From CPC320 sp002684375 (GTDB taxonomy: Bacteria; Pseudomonadota; Alphaproteobacteria; Rhodobacterales; Rhodobacteraceae), in contig CBFIHZ010000019.1 in assembly GCA_965662545.1 (NCBI GenBank), forward strand, positions 14,443 to 78,442: a stretch of DNA of 64,000 bases, read 5' to 3'. How positions within the stretch are numbered: position 1 is the first letter of the stretch; each line of letters begins with the position of its first letter. The notes under the pieces are model-generated. The model was not told the DNA's origin. It worked only from the letters and a program-made list of their open reading frames with translations, and made no database searches. Shown piece by piece: positions 32,580 to 41,328 of this stretch. The position numbers and the translations under genes were made by a program.

Positions 32580-34376
32580 TTTTTCTTCCAGATTGATCCA
32601 GTCTTCTTCGGCGGCGGCAAGGGCGGTCTGCCGTGCGGTCAATGCCTCGGTGGCTTTTTGAAACTTGACTGGCGCAGCGCGATACAGGTCGGGGTCCGAC
32701 AGTAACGTCTCAAGCTTAGCAATTTCTGCCTCTAGCCGTTCCATCACATCCGGCAAGCCTTCCAGGCGGTGCTGTTCGGTGAATGACAAGCCGGTTTTGC
32801 CTGCCGGACTTTTACTCGACTTTGATTTAACTGTCACAGGTTTGACTACCGCTCCAGCAGTCTCAATCTCCCTTTTTTGCGCCTGATAGTCAGACCACCC
32901 CCCGGCATAAACCGTCGCGGTGCCAGTCCCCTCCATCGCCACAGTCGTCTTTGCCACACGATCCAGAAAATCGCGGTCGTGGCTGACCAAAAGCACGGTA
33001 CCATCATAATCATCCAGCAGTTCCTGCAACAGATCCAACGTCTCAACATCGAGATCATTGGTCGGCTCGTCTAGTACCAAAAGATTGCTTTCACGCGCCA
33101 TAAGCCGTGCCAGTAAAAGGCGGGCTTTTTCACCACCCGACAGCGAGCGTACCGGCGCACGCGCCTGACTGTCATCAAACAAAAACTCTTTGAGATATCC
33201 CACAACATGGCGCGGTTGGCCACGCACCAATATCTGGTCTGCCTTGCCCGATACCCGCATTTCAGGATCACCGGTTAGGTTTTCCCAAAGTGTCAGCTCC
33301 GGATCGAGCCGCGAACGGGCTTGATCAAAAACCGCAGGTACCAACCCGGTGCCAAGTTTGACCGTGCCCTGATCTGGCGCAATCTCGCCCAACAATAATT
33401 TCAGCAAGGTGGTTTTACCTACACCGTTAGGGCCGACAAAAGCCACGCGGTCGCCTCTTTGAATTTTGATAGAAAAGTTGTTTAGAATCACTTTGCCGTC
33501 ATATGTTTTTGAGATCGACGTGACCTCCGACACTTTCTTGCCAGATTTTTGACCAGCCTCCAGCACCATGCCTGCTGCACCCTGACGCCGGATCATCGAC
33601 GCGCGTTCGCTGCGCAAGTTTTGCAATGCGCGTACCCGGCCCTGATTGCGTTTGCGTCTGGCGCTGATGCCCTCAACCGCCCAGCGGGCCTCGGATTTAA
33701 TTTTGCGATTGAGCTTGTGGCGCTGTTGATCTTCATCTTCCCAGACCTTGTCGCGCCAGGCCTCAAAACCACCAAAGCCAATTTCTTGCCGGCGCGTCTG
33801 ACCGCGATCAATCCACAGCGTTGCACGGGTCAACTCGTTAAGAAGCGCTCGGTCATGGCTGATCATCACAAAGCCGGCCCGCGTCGAGCGCAGCTCTTGT
33901 TCGAGCCAGCCGATGGCGTCGATATCAAGATGGTTGGTCGGTTCGTCCAACAGCATCAGACCGGGGGCCTCAGCCATCAGTTTGGCCAGTGCTGCACGCC
34001 GTCGCTCGCCCCCCGACGCAGTACTGACCGGACGGTCGGGATCAAATTTCAATTTCTCACCCGCCCGTTCGACACGGTACATCTCGCCGGGTTCAAGCGC
34101 ACTTATGGCGAAATCACCCAAGGTGGCAAAGCCAGTCATGTCAGGATCTTGCTGCATATACCCAACACTGCAACCAGGCGCGACGAAACGCGCGCCACGA
34201 TCGGCCTCAACCAGGCCAGCCATAACCTTCATTAAGGTTGATTTTCCACTGCCATTGCGCCCAACCAACGCCAGCCTGTCTCCCGGTTGGACCACAAGAT
34301 CCAGCGCATCGAACACCGGATCACCGCCAAAGGTCAGAGAAATGTCATTGAGTTGTAACAAAGGAGTGCGTGCCAT
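32568..34376 (-). CDS. ABC-F family ATPase (Uup-like)
   Basis: 602 residues with two ABC domains and no membrane part. Walker A GRNGSGKST and GPNGVGKTT, signature ASGGERRR and LSGGEKAR, and Walker B LMLLDEPTNHLD and LLVLDEPTNDLD are all seen. The C-terminal coiled-coil region (SKSSKSPAGKTGLSFTE onward) places it with Uup, a protein acting on ribosomes or DNA structure. ATG at 34376 (MARTPLLQLNDISL) fits the family; the longer frame adds nine residues. Confidence 0.93.
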   Translation of the reverse strand: MARTPLLQLNDISLTFGGDPVFDALDLVVQPGDRLALVGRNGSGKSTLMKVMAGLVEADRGARFVAPGCSVGYMQQDPDMTGFATLGDFAISALEPGEMYRVERAGEKLKFDPDRPVSTASGGERRRAALAKLMAEAPGLMLLDEPTNHLDIDAIGWLEQELRSTRAGFVMISHDRALLNELTRATLWIDRGQTRRQEIGFGGFEAWRDKVWEDEDQQRHKLNRKIKSEARWAVEGISARRKRNQGRVRALQNLRSERASMIRRQGAAGMVLEAGQKSGKKVSEVTSISKTYDGKVILNNFSIKIQRGDRVAFVGPNGVGKTTLLKLLLGEIAPDQGTVKLGTGLVPAVFDQARSRLDPELTLWENLTGDPEMRVSGKADQILVRGQPRHVVGYLKEFLFDDSQARAPVRSLSGGEKARLLLARLMARESNLLVLDEPTNDLDVETLDLLQELLDDYDGTVLLVSHDRDFLDRVAKTTVAMEGTGTATVYAGGWSDYQAQKREIETAGAVVKPVTVKSKSSKSPAGKTGLSFTEQHRLEGLPDVMERLEAEIAKLETLLSDPDLYRAAPVKFQKATEALTARQTALAAAEEDWINLEEKLAT

Positions 34377-34420
34377 AGCTTCCGCTACCGCGCTGGACAA
34401 CAAAGGTCAATGCGGCGTCT

Positions 34421-35167
34421 TCATGGCACCATTGCGCGCAATAACCGCTTGCGCGCGGCCGGAATCTTCCCGATTTCCACCCCGGTAAAGACGTGCAATG
34501 TGCCCATCTGGTGATCTACCACAGCGTGATCACTGACCCAGCCTCCCATCATGAGGTAGGTTTTTAACAACGGCGGCAGCCGGGCCATTGCCAATTTGAT
34601 ATCGAGGCGATCAAGTCGGTTGGCGAAATGAAAAACATCAGATGCCTTTTTGCGCGGACGCCAGCGCTCCGGCGCGAGATAACGGGTTTTCAACAGCGCA
34701 AAAACGTCGAGGTAACGCGCGGCATCCAGACCGGCAAAAGAGCTGCAGCCAAACAGAAATCGAATGTTATTTTGGTCGACATATCGGCTCATAATCGCCC
34801 ATGCTAGGCGCAGAATATCTGGATCCTTGACCGCAGGGGAGACACAAAAACGCCCTATCTCAACCATTCGACCGTGGAATTTTTCTAATGCTGAGAGGTG
34901 ATAGAACTGGCCCGAATAGCTGTCGGACAAGGGCGTAGAATCACAGATAGGCAGTATCCTAAAACAGCACACCAGCCCGCCGCTTACCCGATCTTCAATC
35001 AGTATGTGCGTACAGACCAGATCATAGCGATCCCGATCCAGCGCCTGCGCATCCGTCGGCCGCCCGACTTGCGTGAAGGCCCGATAGCGCAGCTTTTGAG
35101 CCGCTTCAATATCACGACTGTTCGTTGTAACCCGCGCACTATAGCGGCCTTTTGAAAAAGCTTTCAT
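34421..35167 (-). CDS. olsB: Ornithine N-acyltransferase OlsB (GNAT fold)
   Basis: 248 residues with the pattern of L-ornithine N-alpha-acyltransferases: AQKLRYRAFTQVGRPTDAQ, RFCVSPAVKDPDILRLAWAIMSRY and FLFGCSSFAGLDAARY. OlsB makes lyso-ornithine (or, in some marine roseobacters, glutamine) lipid from acyl-ACP; OlsA then adds a second chain. Here olsA is not adjacent, since the next gene on the strand is the ABC-F ATPase 44 bases away. ATG 35167 is chosen over a TTG two codons upstream. Confidence 0.85.
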   Translation of the reverse strand: MKAFSKGRYSARVTTNSRDIEAAQKLRYRAFTQVGRPTDAQALDRDRYDLVCTHILIEDRVSGGLVCCFRILPICDSTPLSDSYSGQFYHLSALEKFHGRMVEIGRFCVSPAVKDPDILRLAWAIMSRYVDQNNIRFLFGCSSFAGLDAARYLDVFALLKTRYLAPERWRPRKKASDVFHFANRLDRLDIKLAMARLPPLLKTYLMMGGWVSDHAVVDHQMGTLHVFTGVEIGKIPAARKRLLRAMVP

Positions 35168-35242
35168 AGGCAATTACCCAACACCCGATCCTGACAAACC
35201 CGGGGTGCCCCGGTCAAAATCGCATCGTGGGCTACCCGCTTT

Positions 35243-35722
35243 TTATTCTAGAAGGCTGCCTGCTGAAATATTGCCAATATTGGCAAACAGCTGGCGTAAT
35301 ACGCCTTTGTTGACATCACCACTTTTGGTAACCCGCCGACTCAATGTAATCACTTTACCATCTTTCAGACTATAGCGCCCGATATTTGTCAGTACATCTT
35401 CGTCATCAAAGCTGATTGCCACAACATCACGTTCAATCACCACCGGCTCTTTATACGTCATATGTCGGACACGGGTGTGGATATAGTAATATCCGCCAGC
35501 ATCTTGCATCCCCGACATCACCGGGACCCCAAAGGCCTCGCTAACCTCATCCCGAGTATTCACTCCGACGACCAACGTTGCCAACTCAGTTTCATCCGGC
35601 ACATAACCATGATTGCGAAACTGAGGACTACAACTGCCCAGCGCGAGCAAAGCCAAGCCAGTGAGTGCCGATTTCAATCCGAATGATCCTGCTGACACAG
35701 TCGTCCCCTTGCGTTGGTTCAT
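35243..35722 (-). CDS. bamE: Outer membrane protein assembly factor BamE
   Basis: 159-residue lipoprotein: hydrophobic segment ending LALGSC, so lipidation at Cys30 is likely, then the BamE/SmpA fold with TLVVGVNTRDEVSEAFGVP and GGYYYIHTRVRH. BamE stabilises the BAM complex that inserts beta-barrels in the outer membrane. It is divergent from the DUF177 gene with a 62-base shared promoter region. Confidence 0.9.
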   Translation of the reverse strand: MNQRKGTTVSAGSFGLKSALTGLALLALGSCSPQFRNHGYVPDETELATLVVGVNTRDEVSEAFGVPVMSGMQDAGGYYYIHTRVRHMTYKEPVVIERDVVAISFDDEDVLTNIGRYSLKDGKVITLSRRVTKSGDVNKGVLRQLFANIGNISAGSLLE

Positions 35723-35784
35723 GTCGCCAACTATCTGGGTTACAGAAGCTTTGCGATCAGTTCAAGAAAGGACACCCACCGCTG

Positions 35785-36333
35785 ATGCCCTCTGATTACC
35801 AGACACATACACTGCAGATCGCAAATTTAAAAGATCATGCAGACAACGCGTTCGATCTCAGACCCGATGCCGAGACTTGCAACCGAATCGCCAGCGATCT
35901 GAGGCTGTTATCGCTGCGCAAACTATCCATAAAGGGCGGTGTACAGCCAGATGGACAGAGAGGTTGGCGCTTGTCAGCCCGGCTTGGCGCAACCGTCCAA
36001 CAAAGTTGCGTAATCACTCTGGACCCAGTCACCACCCGACTGGAGGAGAGCGTGATCAGGGTTTATGTACCGCTGTCCGAAGAACCCGGCGAAAACATCG
36101 AAACCGAAATGCCCGAGGACGTAAACGTTGATCCTCTGGGCCGTGATATCGACTTGATCGAGCTCATCAGCGAATCTATTTCATTGGCCTTACCAACCTA
36201 TCCAAAATCGCCTAATGCCACACTTGGTGATACACGGGTGACCGAACCTGGCAAGACGCCTCTTACTGATGAGGACATCAAACCCTTTGCCGGTCTGTCG
36301 GCTTTGAAGGCCGCTTTGGAAAATCCCGACTGA
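35785..36333 (+). CDS. DUF177 (YceD-like) protein
   Basis: 182-residue soluble protein upstream of rpmF, as in most bacteria. The family block RLGATVQQSCVITLDPVTTRLEESV is visible near residues 72-95, with the conserved Cys after the Gln pair. YceD proteins are linked to 23S rRNA and ribosome assembly in other bacteria. ATG 35785 (MPSDYQTHTLQIANL) gives a normal length; the longer open frame upstream overlaps bamE. Confidence 0.9.
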   Translation: MPSDYQTHTLQIANLKDHADNAFDLRPDAETCNRIASDLRLLSLRKLSIKGGVQPDGQRGWRLSARLGATVQQSCVITLDPVTTRLEESVIRVYVPLSEEPGENIETEMPEDVNVDPLGRDIDLIELISESISLALPTYPKSPNATLGDTRVTEPGKTPLTDEDIKPFAGLSALKAALENPD

Positions 36334-36489
36334 AGCCGAGAGATATAAAGCTTGCTTCTGATAAAAAATCTTATATTTAGGGCTCCTTGTTCACTTATGG
36401 GGTTGTCAGCAAGCGGCGTTCGAGAATATGACCGCGGCAACACCAATCACCCGCGCCACTGGCGCCAAAAACGAATTTGAGGTTGAGAC

Positions 36490-36696
36490 ATGGCCGTCCA
36501 GCAAAATAAAGTCTCCAAGTCACGCCGCAACAACCGCAGAGCACATGACGCTCTGGTTGCTGCAAATCCAAACGAATGTCCGAACTGTGGCGAATTGAAA
36601 CGCCCGCATCACGTCTGCGGATCATGTGGCCATTATGCAGACCGCGAAGTGGTTGCAATGGTTGACGAGATTGATCTGGACGAAGACGCAGCGTAG
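36490..36696 (+). CDS. rpmF: 50S ribosomal protein L32
   Basis: 68 residues starting AVQQNKVSKSRRNNRRAHD after the Met. The four zinc cysteines are present (CPNC and CGSC), so this is the zinc-binding form. It precedes plsX by 18 bases, forming the widespread rpmF-plsX-fabH order that links ribosome and lipid synthesis. Confidence 0.98.
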   Translation: MAVQQNKVSKSRRNNRRAHDALVAANPNECPNCGELKRPHHVCGSCGHYADREVVAMVDEIDLDEDAA

Positions 36697-36714
36697 CACC
36701 TTAGATTGCCCCGC

Positions 36715-37827
36715 ATGACAGCGCTGACAAACCAGACAGAAGCGGGTAAAAAGACCACTATCCTGAGCGTAGATGCAATGGGTGGGGATCTTGGGCCTTC
36801 TGCTGTTGTTGCGGGCCTTTCAAATGCGGCATCACAGAATCCGGATCTTGGCTTTATTGTGCATGGTGACCGCGCCGAGCTTTTGAAACTAATCTCCCAG
36901 AACAAGTCCTTGGACGGGCGTTGCGACATTCGCGACGCCAAGGACGTTGTCAGCATGACCGACAAACCCAGCCAAGTCATCCGCACAGGTAAAAACACGT
37001 CGATGTGGTCCGCACTCGAAACAGTGCGCAGCGGCGAGGCCTCGGGTTGTATCTCATGCGGCAATACAGGTGCATTGATGGCGCTTGGAATGATTCGTCT
37101 GCGCAGGTTACCAGGCGTGAACCGTCCGGCAATTGCGGTGTTATGGCCCTCGAGGAACCCGCAAGGTTATAATGTCATGCTGGACGTCGGGGCTGATATC
37201 CGTGCAGACGCCGAGGATTTGATGCATTATGCGGTTATGGGGGCCTGCTATGCCCGCAACGGGTTGGATATAGACCGGCCAAGGATTGGCTTGCTAAATG
37301 TTGGCGTCGAAGACCATAAGGGGCGCGCTGAATTACATGCCGCGCACAAGCTGATCGCCAGCGGAACCAAGAGCGGGAACTATGACTTTCTTGGCTTTGT
37401 TGAAGGCGGAGACATACCCGACGCGTCGGTGGACGTTATTGTAACCGACGGGTTTACCGGCAACATCGCCTTAAAAACTGGAGAGGGCACAGCCAGCTTG
37501 ATTGGCGACTTTCTCAAACAGGCCTTTAGATATTCATTCTTTTCACGAATCGCCGCGCTGTTGGCACGCTCGTCCCTGCGGCGCCTCAGCAACCGTATTG
37601 ACCCACGCTACGTCAATGGCGGTGTATTTCTCGGGCTAAACGGCACCGTGGTAAAGTCTCATGGATCGGCCGATGCAACCGGGGTAGCAGCCGCCGTCAA
37701 TTTAGCATTTCAACTGTCAAAATCTGATTTCAATAATGAACTGGCAACACGGCTTGCATCATCGGCTGACGCATCGCAAAGTGCCACAGCGATAGAAACT
37801 GAGCTTAAGATCGATATGAAAACATGA
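36715..37827 (+). CDS. plsX: Phosphate acyltransferase PlsX
   Basis: 370 residues. Converts acyl-ACP to acyl-phosphate for glycerolipid synthesis. Family blocks: ILSVDAMGGDLGP at the start, GASGCISCGNTGALMA-like segment (EASGCISCGNTGALMAL), and VIVTDGFTGNIALKT. ATG 36715 is preferred over a TTG three codons upstream. The stop overlaps the fabH start in ATGA. Confidence 0.97.
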   Translation: MTALTNQTEAGKKTTILSVDAMGGDLGPSAVVAGLSNAASQNPDLGFIVHGDRAELLKLISQNKSLDGRCDIRDAKDVVSMTDKPSQVIRTGKNTSMWSALETVRSGEASGCISCGNTGALMALGMIRLRRLPGVNRPAIAVLWPSRNPQGYNVMLDVGADIRADAEDLMHYAVMGACYARNGLDIDRPRIGLLNVGVEDHKGRAELHAAHKLIASGTKSGNYDFLGFVEGGDIPDASVDVIVTDGFTGNIALKTGEGTASLIGDFLKQAFRYSFFSRIAALLARSSLRRLSNRIDPRYVNGGVFLGLNGTVVKSHGSADATGVAAAVNLAFQLSKSDFNNELATRLASSADASQSATAIETELKIDMKT

Positions 37828-38795
37828 CAACGCGTGCCGTAATTAAAGGGGTTGGGCATTATCTGCCGGACCGGATAGTCCCTAACTCTGAATTTGCCGC
37901 TACATTGGATACCTCCGACGCCTGGATTAAATCCAGATCCGGCATAGAGCGCCGCCATTTCGCGGCAGAGGGTCAGGGAACGTCCGACTTGGCCTCGCGT
38001 GCCGCCATCGCAGCCCTGCAGGACGCAGGGTTCAAGGCCAACGATCTGGACACAATTATTGTGGCCACCTCAACGCCTGATCTGACTTTTCCTTCGGTTG
38101 CCACAATGGTTCAGGGATCGATCGGCATGACCCGAGGCTTTGGCTTTGACATTCAGGCAGTCTGTGCCGGATTTGTGTTTGCTTTGTGCAATGCCAACGC
38201 TCTGATTGCGTCGGGTCAAGCCAAACGCATCATGGTCATAGGTGCCGAAACATTCTCTCAGTTAATGGATTGGACGGACCGGTCCACATGCGTCCTGTTC
38301 GGCGATGGGGCTGGTGCCCTGATTCTTGAGGCTGAAGAGGGCAGTGGCAACACTGCAGATCGTGGCATACTGGCGACAGATCTAAACTCTGACGGCAGGT
38401 ACCGTGATATCCTATACGTCGATGGCGGGGTCTCTAACCAGACCGTCGGGCATCTGCGCATGGAAGGCAAAGAAGTCTTCCGCCACGCGGTTGAAAAACT
38501 TTCTTCAACGGCACAACGTTCAATGGAACGCGCAGGTATCACCAACAGCGATATCGACTGGATTGTGCCCCATCAGGCCAATATTCGGATAATCCAAGGC
38601 ATTGCGCGCAAAATGGGCGTGCCACTGGATCAAGTGATTATCACTGTACAGGATCATGGGAATACTTCAGCGGCCTCAATTCCGCTTGCAATGTCAGTTG
38701 GCAAGAAAAGCGGTAAAATTAAAACCGGTGATTTGATTGTTACCGAGGCGATAGGCGGTGGCCTCGCCTGGGGTTCAGTCGTTCTTAGATGGTAA
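37824..38795 (+). CDS. fabH: 3-oxoacyl-ACP synthase III (FabH)
   Basis: 323 residues. Joins acetyl-CoA and malonyl-ACP to start fatty-acid synthesis. The Cys-His-Asn triad is seen in IQAVCAGFVFAL, IVPHQANIRI and QDHGNTSAAS. It is translationally coupled to plsX. Confidence 0.97.
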   Translation: MTTRAVIKGVGHYLPDRIVPNSEFAATLDTSDAWIKSRSGIERRHFAAEGQGTSDLASRAAIAALQDAGFKANDLDTIIVATSTPDLTFPSVATMVQGSIGMTRGFGFDIQAVCAGFVFALCNANALIASGQAKRIMVIGAETFSQLMDWTDRSTCVLFGDGAGALILEAEEGSGNTADRGILATDLNSDGRYRDILYVDGGVSNQTVGHLRMEGKEVFRHAVEKLSSTAQRSMERAGITNSDIDWIVPHQANIRIIQGIARKMGVPLDQVIITVQDHGNTSAASIPLAMSVGKKSGKIKTGDLIVTEAIGGGLAWGSVVLRW

Positions 38796-38880
38796 CAATG
38801 GTACGAATTTCAATCAAATGTTGTGCGATTTCGTTCAAGCTGCTAAGCTAACTTTATTTCATGAAACAAACGGGTTGTTA

Positions 38881-38910
38881 TTGACTCCGAAATTCCTGTG
38901 GACCTACACT
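38881..38910 (+). promoter_or_regulatory. Candidate ihfA promoter
   Basis: TTGACT (five of six) and TACACT (four of six) with an 18-base spacer, 22 bases before the ATG of ihfA. Confidence 0.5.
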
Positions 38911-38932
38911 GGAGCAAACTAAGGTGAGAATG

Positions 38933-39235
38933 ATGGTAGAAAAAACTTTGACCCGAATGGATCTCAGTGAAGCGGTCTTTAACGCCGTTGGGCTGTCAAA
39001 GAACGAAAGCGCCGATTTGGTGGAAAATGTTCTGAAACACATGGCAGATGCACTTGTTGACGGGGAACAAGTTAAAATCTCCTCCTTTGGTACTTTTAGT
39101 GTCCGCAACAAGACAGAACGTGTTGGCCGCAACCCGAAGACCGGCGAGGAAGTAACGATAGAGCCGCGGCGTGTCCTGACGTTCCGTCCCTCTCATCTGA
39201 TGAAAGATCGGATTGAGACAGGAAACAAGCGCTAA
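38933..39235 (+). CDS. ihfA: Integration host factor alpha subunit
   Basis: 100-residue DNA-bending protein, usual length of IhfA. Visible are TLTRMDLSEAVFNAVGLS, KISSFGTFSVRNKTERVGRNPKTGEEV and the RRVLTFRPSHLMKDRI end; the Pro in the beta-arm (RNPKTGEE) inserts into the DNA groove. Two ATGs in a row (38930, 38933); the second gives the family length with AAGG eight bases upstream. Confidence 0.96.
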   Translation: MVEKTLTRMDLSEAVFNAVGLSKNESADLVENVLKHMADALVDGEQVKISSFGTFSVRNKTERVGRNPKTGEEVTIEPRRVLTFRPSHLMKDRIETGNKR

Positions 39236-39250
39236 GGAGACAGCGCCGCT

Positions 39251-40135
39251 ATGGTGAAATCTGCAGACGCCTTTCGAACGATCCGTGAAGTGTCTGATGT
39301 CCTAAAAACACCGGCACACGTGCTGCGATTTTGGGAAAGTAAGTTTTCCCAAATCAAGCCACTCAAGCGGGCCGGCGGGCGACGTTATTATCGCCGTGCT
39401 GATATAGAGCTGATATCAGGTATTAAGAAACTACTGCATGACGATGGGGTTACGATTCGTGGCGTGCAGAAAATCCTGCGAGAACAGGGTGTAAAACACG
39501 TTGCTGCCCTGCAAAGTGGGCTTGACCAAGAAACCGATGTGCCGACGGTACCATCCGAAAAGGTAACAAAAATTGCCCAGCGTCTCATCGTCGAACACGA
39601 TGCGATTAAATCCAATGATATCAACAAAAATAAACAAAAAAACATCCCTGAAACTGTTGAAACCAGCACTCAAATCATCCCGGATTCCGGCACTGACACG
39701 GGTCGTAACACGGGCACCGGATCCGCGCCTCGCAACACCGAACCCGTAACAGAAATTGGCAGTCAAATTTCATTGTTTGACGATTTGCCGCTGTCCCCAA
39801 ACCCGACTGCGAAGGGGGAAAAGAGCAGCCACAGAAAACCTGCCGAGCCGGTTGTAATGACATCAAGCGGACCGGACACCAAACCTTTGAATGACAACGA
39901 ACTGGTGCCTGAAATCGCAGCACAACTGGTCCGGAACACACCCGGTGAAAATAGTGGCGAAGCGGCAGAAACACCCAAGCCAGATGCCACAGGAGCCACG
40001 GGCACAGAACCCACATATGCCGGGGCCGGCCCCTTACACTATCTGGCTGACATCAGCGATTTGCGGCCGGGGCAGGAAGAAGCCCTGCCAAAACTGCGCG
40101 ACCGGTTGAACGATATTTTTCCCAATGCCGAATAA
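39251..40135 (+). CDS. MerR-family regulator with long disordered tail
   Basis: 294 residues. The N-terminal 75 form a MerR winged helix (IREVSDVLKTPAHVLRFWESKF, GGRRYYRRADIELI). The remaining two thirds are Thr/Pro/Asn-rich and look unstructured, ending with a conserved short block ADISDLRPGQEEALPKLRDRL. This layout after ihfA is common in Rhodobacterales; targets unknown. There is no Cys-rich metal site. AAGGAGA lies before the ATG. Confidence 0.9.
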   Translation: MVKSADAFRTIREVSDVLKTPAHVLRFWESKFSQIKPLKRAGGRRYYRRADIELISGIKKLLHDDGVTIRGVQKILREQGVKHVAALQSGLDQETDVPTVPSEKVTKIAQRLIVEHDAIKSNDINKNKQKNIPETVETSTQIIPDSGTDTGRNTGTGSAPRNTEPVTEIGSQISLFDDLPLSPNPTAKGEKSSHRKPAEPVVMTSSGPDTKPLNDNELVPEIAAQLVRNTPGENSGEAAETPKPDATGATGTEPTYAGAGPLHYLADISDLRPGQEEALPKLRDRLNDIFPNAE

Positions 40136-40168
40136 TGGTACCCGGGCATAAGGTTTTTGATTTAGCGC

Positions 40169-40196
40169 TTGCCACCTGCCTCAAAAGCAGTACAAC
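40169..40196 (+). promoter_or_regulatory. Candidate tRNA-Pro promoter
   Basis: TTGCCA (five of six) and TACAAC (four of six) with a 16-base spacer. The mature tRNA begins 12 bases after the -10. Confidence 0.55.
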
Positions 40197-40207
40197 CCGT
40201 GCATCGT

Positions 40208-40284
40208 CGGGCTATAGCGCAGCCTGGTAGCGCGTCCGTCTGGGGGACGGAAGGTCGCAGGTTCGAGTCCTGCTAGCCCGACCA
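40208..40284 (+). tRNA. tRNA-Pro (anticodon GGG)
   Basis: A 77-base cloverleaf: acceptor CGGGCTA pairs with TAGCCCG, D stem GCGC/GCGC, anticodon stem TCCGT/ACGGA with loop CTGGGGG (anticodon GGG), T stem GCAGG/CCTGC with TTCGAGT, discriminator A and encoded CCA. It reads CCC and CCU proline codons. Confidence 0.97.
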
Positions 40285-40382
40285 CTTTTCCGGTGGCAAC
40301 CGACGAATCTCACGTTTACCAAAGCTGTATTTATTCAGCCAAGTCAGCGGTGATCCCGGATCTTAGTGTGGTTTGCGCCCTT

Positions 40383-40407
40383 ATTTGCGCGAATACAACG
40401 CGCAAAT
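40383..40407 (+). terminator. Hairpin 100 bases after tRNA-Pro
   Basis: ATTTGCGCG and CGCGCAAAT form nine perfect pairs around AATACAA, followed by TTTC. It may end the tRNA transcript; the T-run is short. Confidence 0.45.
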
Positions 40408-41007
40408 TTCATCTCTAACGATAAAAATTGAAACCGAATGCAATTATCTGGCGGACCAACCCTCCGGGCCTTGCGATTGATTCGGCACCGCTCGTCCTAT
40501 CTTGAAACCTTCAATTATACGCATTGGGCCCGATCCTGCTTGCCTTCTTTCAGCACCTATGTGCCGGCAAGAGTTTCGCTTTTCGGCTTTGTGAAAACCG
40601 ATATAGCATGTTTTATATTTGCTCATCTAAGACACCTTTTATCTTCACAATCCAAGGCTGATGACCCGCAGCTTTCTAAAATGTGCAAATACGAGCCTGT
40701 GGCAAATCCAAAATAAAACGATGAACAGCAAGATTGATTTCTCCAAAAAGGTGCAACTGGCACAGTCAAAATTTGACTGACAAAGGCTTTCAAATTCTCG
40801 GCAGAAACACGGTCTGTCGCAGTATCAGATGCTTGACCAGATCTCTTAATGGCACGCGCCGAGTGATTTCACCCTCCTTGCAAAAACCCGTTATGGTGTC
40901 TGAGCCTTTAACTGTGGGCAAGAGTATCCAGAGCCACGCCCTGCAAATCATGTGGCGCTGCGCAGTCCAGACTGTCGGTGGCGCAACCCGCTTAGATACC
41001 CCCCTGC

Positions 41008-41062
41008 AAATTCCAAACATCAAATTGTCAGCGTATGAGAAGGGCGAAATTGTTTGGAATTT
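41008..41062. repeat. 12-base inverted repeat in the gene-poor region
   Basis: AAATTCCAAACA and its exact complement are separated by 31 bases. Function unknown; it could be a stem in an RNA or a pair of protein half-sites. Confidence 0.5.
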
Positions 41063-41328
41063 AACCAGCTAAGCGGCCTTGGTTTGAAATATGTCTTTCA
41101 CTTGTGAAGGATCGTAAATCAGCTATACACTTTTGAGAATTATCTCAAATCTGATGGCAAATGCATCATCCCGAACTGCAGAGAGAATTTTCTACCGGGA
41201 CAACAGGTGCACAAAACAGTGGTCAAAAGGGCGTGATAGGGACTTATGATGGGACTATTAAAACTGCCCGACCAGTCAGACAGACCGTGCCGCAAGGCAT
41301 GGGATTTTTACTTTTGAAAGAGACCGTA

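Larger units (their letters stand above)
40285..41328. other. About 1 kb without a supported gene after tRNA-Pro
   Basis: Two short rightward frames (near 40438-40716 and 40734-41072) lack ribosome sites and resemble no family known to me. The dcd frame stays open upstream to 41161, but that extension is not part of the enzyme. Two perfect inverted repeats are present (listed separately). No copy of the tRNA 3' end, no integrase and no transposase trace were found, so a past insertion is not demonstrated. Confidence 0.6.

Noticed and set aside
33549..34235. A 228-codon open frame on the plus strand within the ABC-F gene
   Set aside because: Antisense shadow of an ATPase with all motifs intact.
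40261..40284. tRNA-Pro 3' end as an attachment site
   Set aside because: No second copy of the 3' end and no integrase gene in the window.
40438..41072. Two short rightward frames in the gap after tRNA-Pro
   Set aside because: No Shine-Dalgarno, composition unlike the neighbours, no family resemblance; left as non-coding.
41161..41328. Upstream extension of the dcd frame
   Set aside because: The family starts at the MTGVLPSQ position; the extension has no conserved features.
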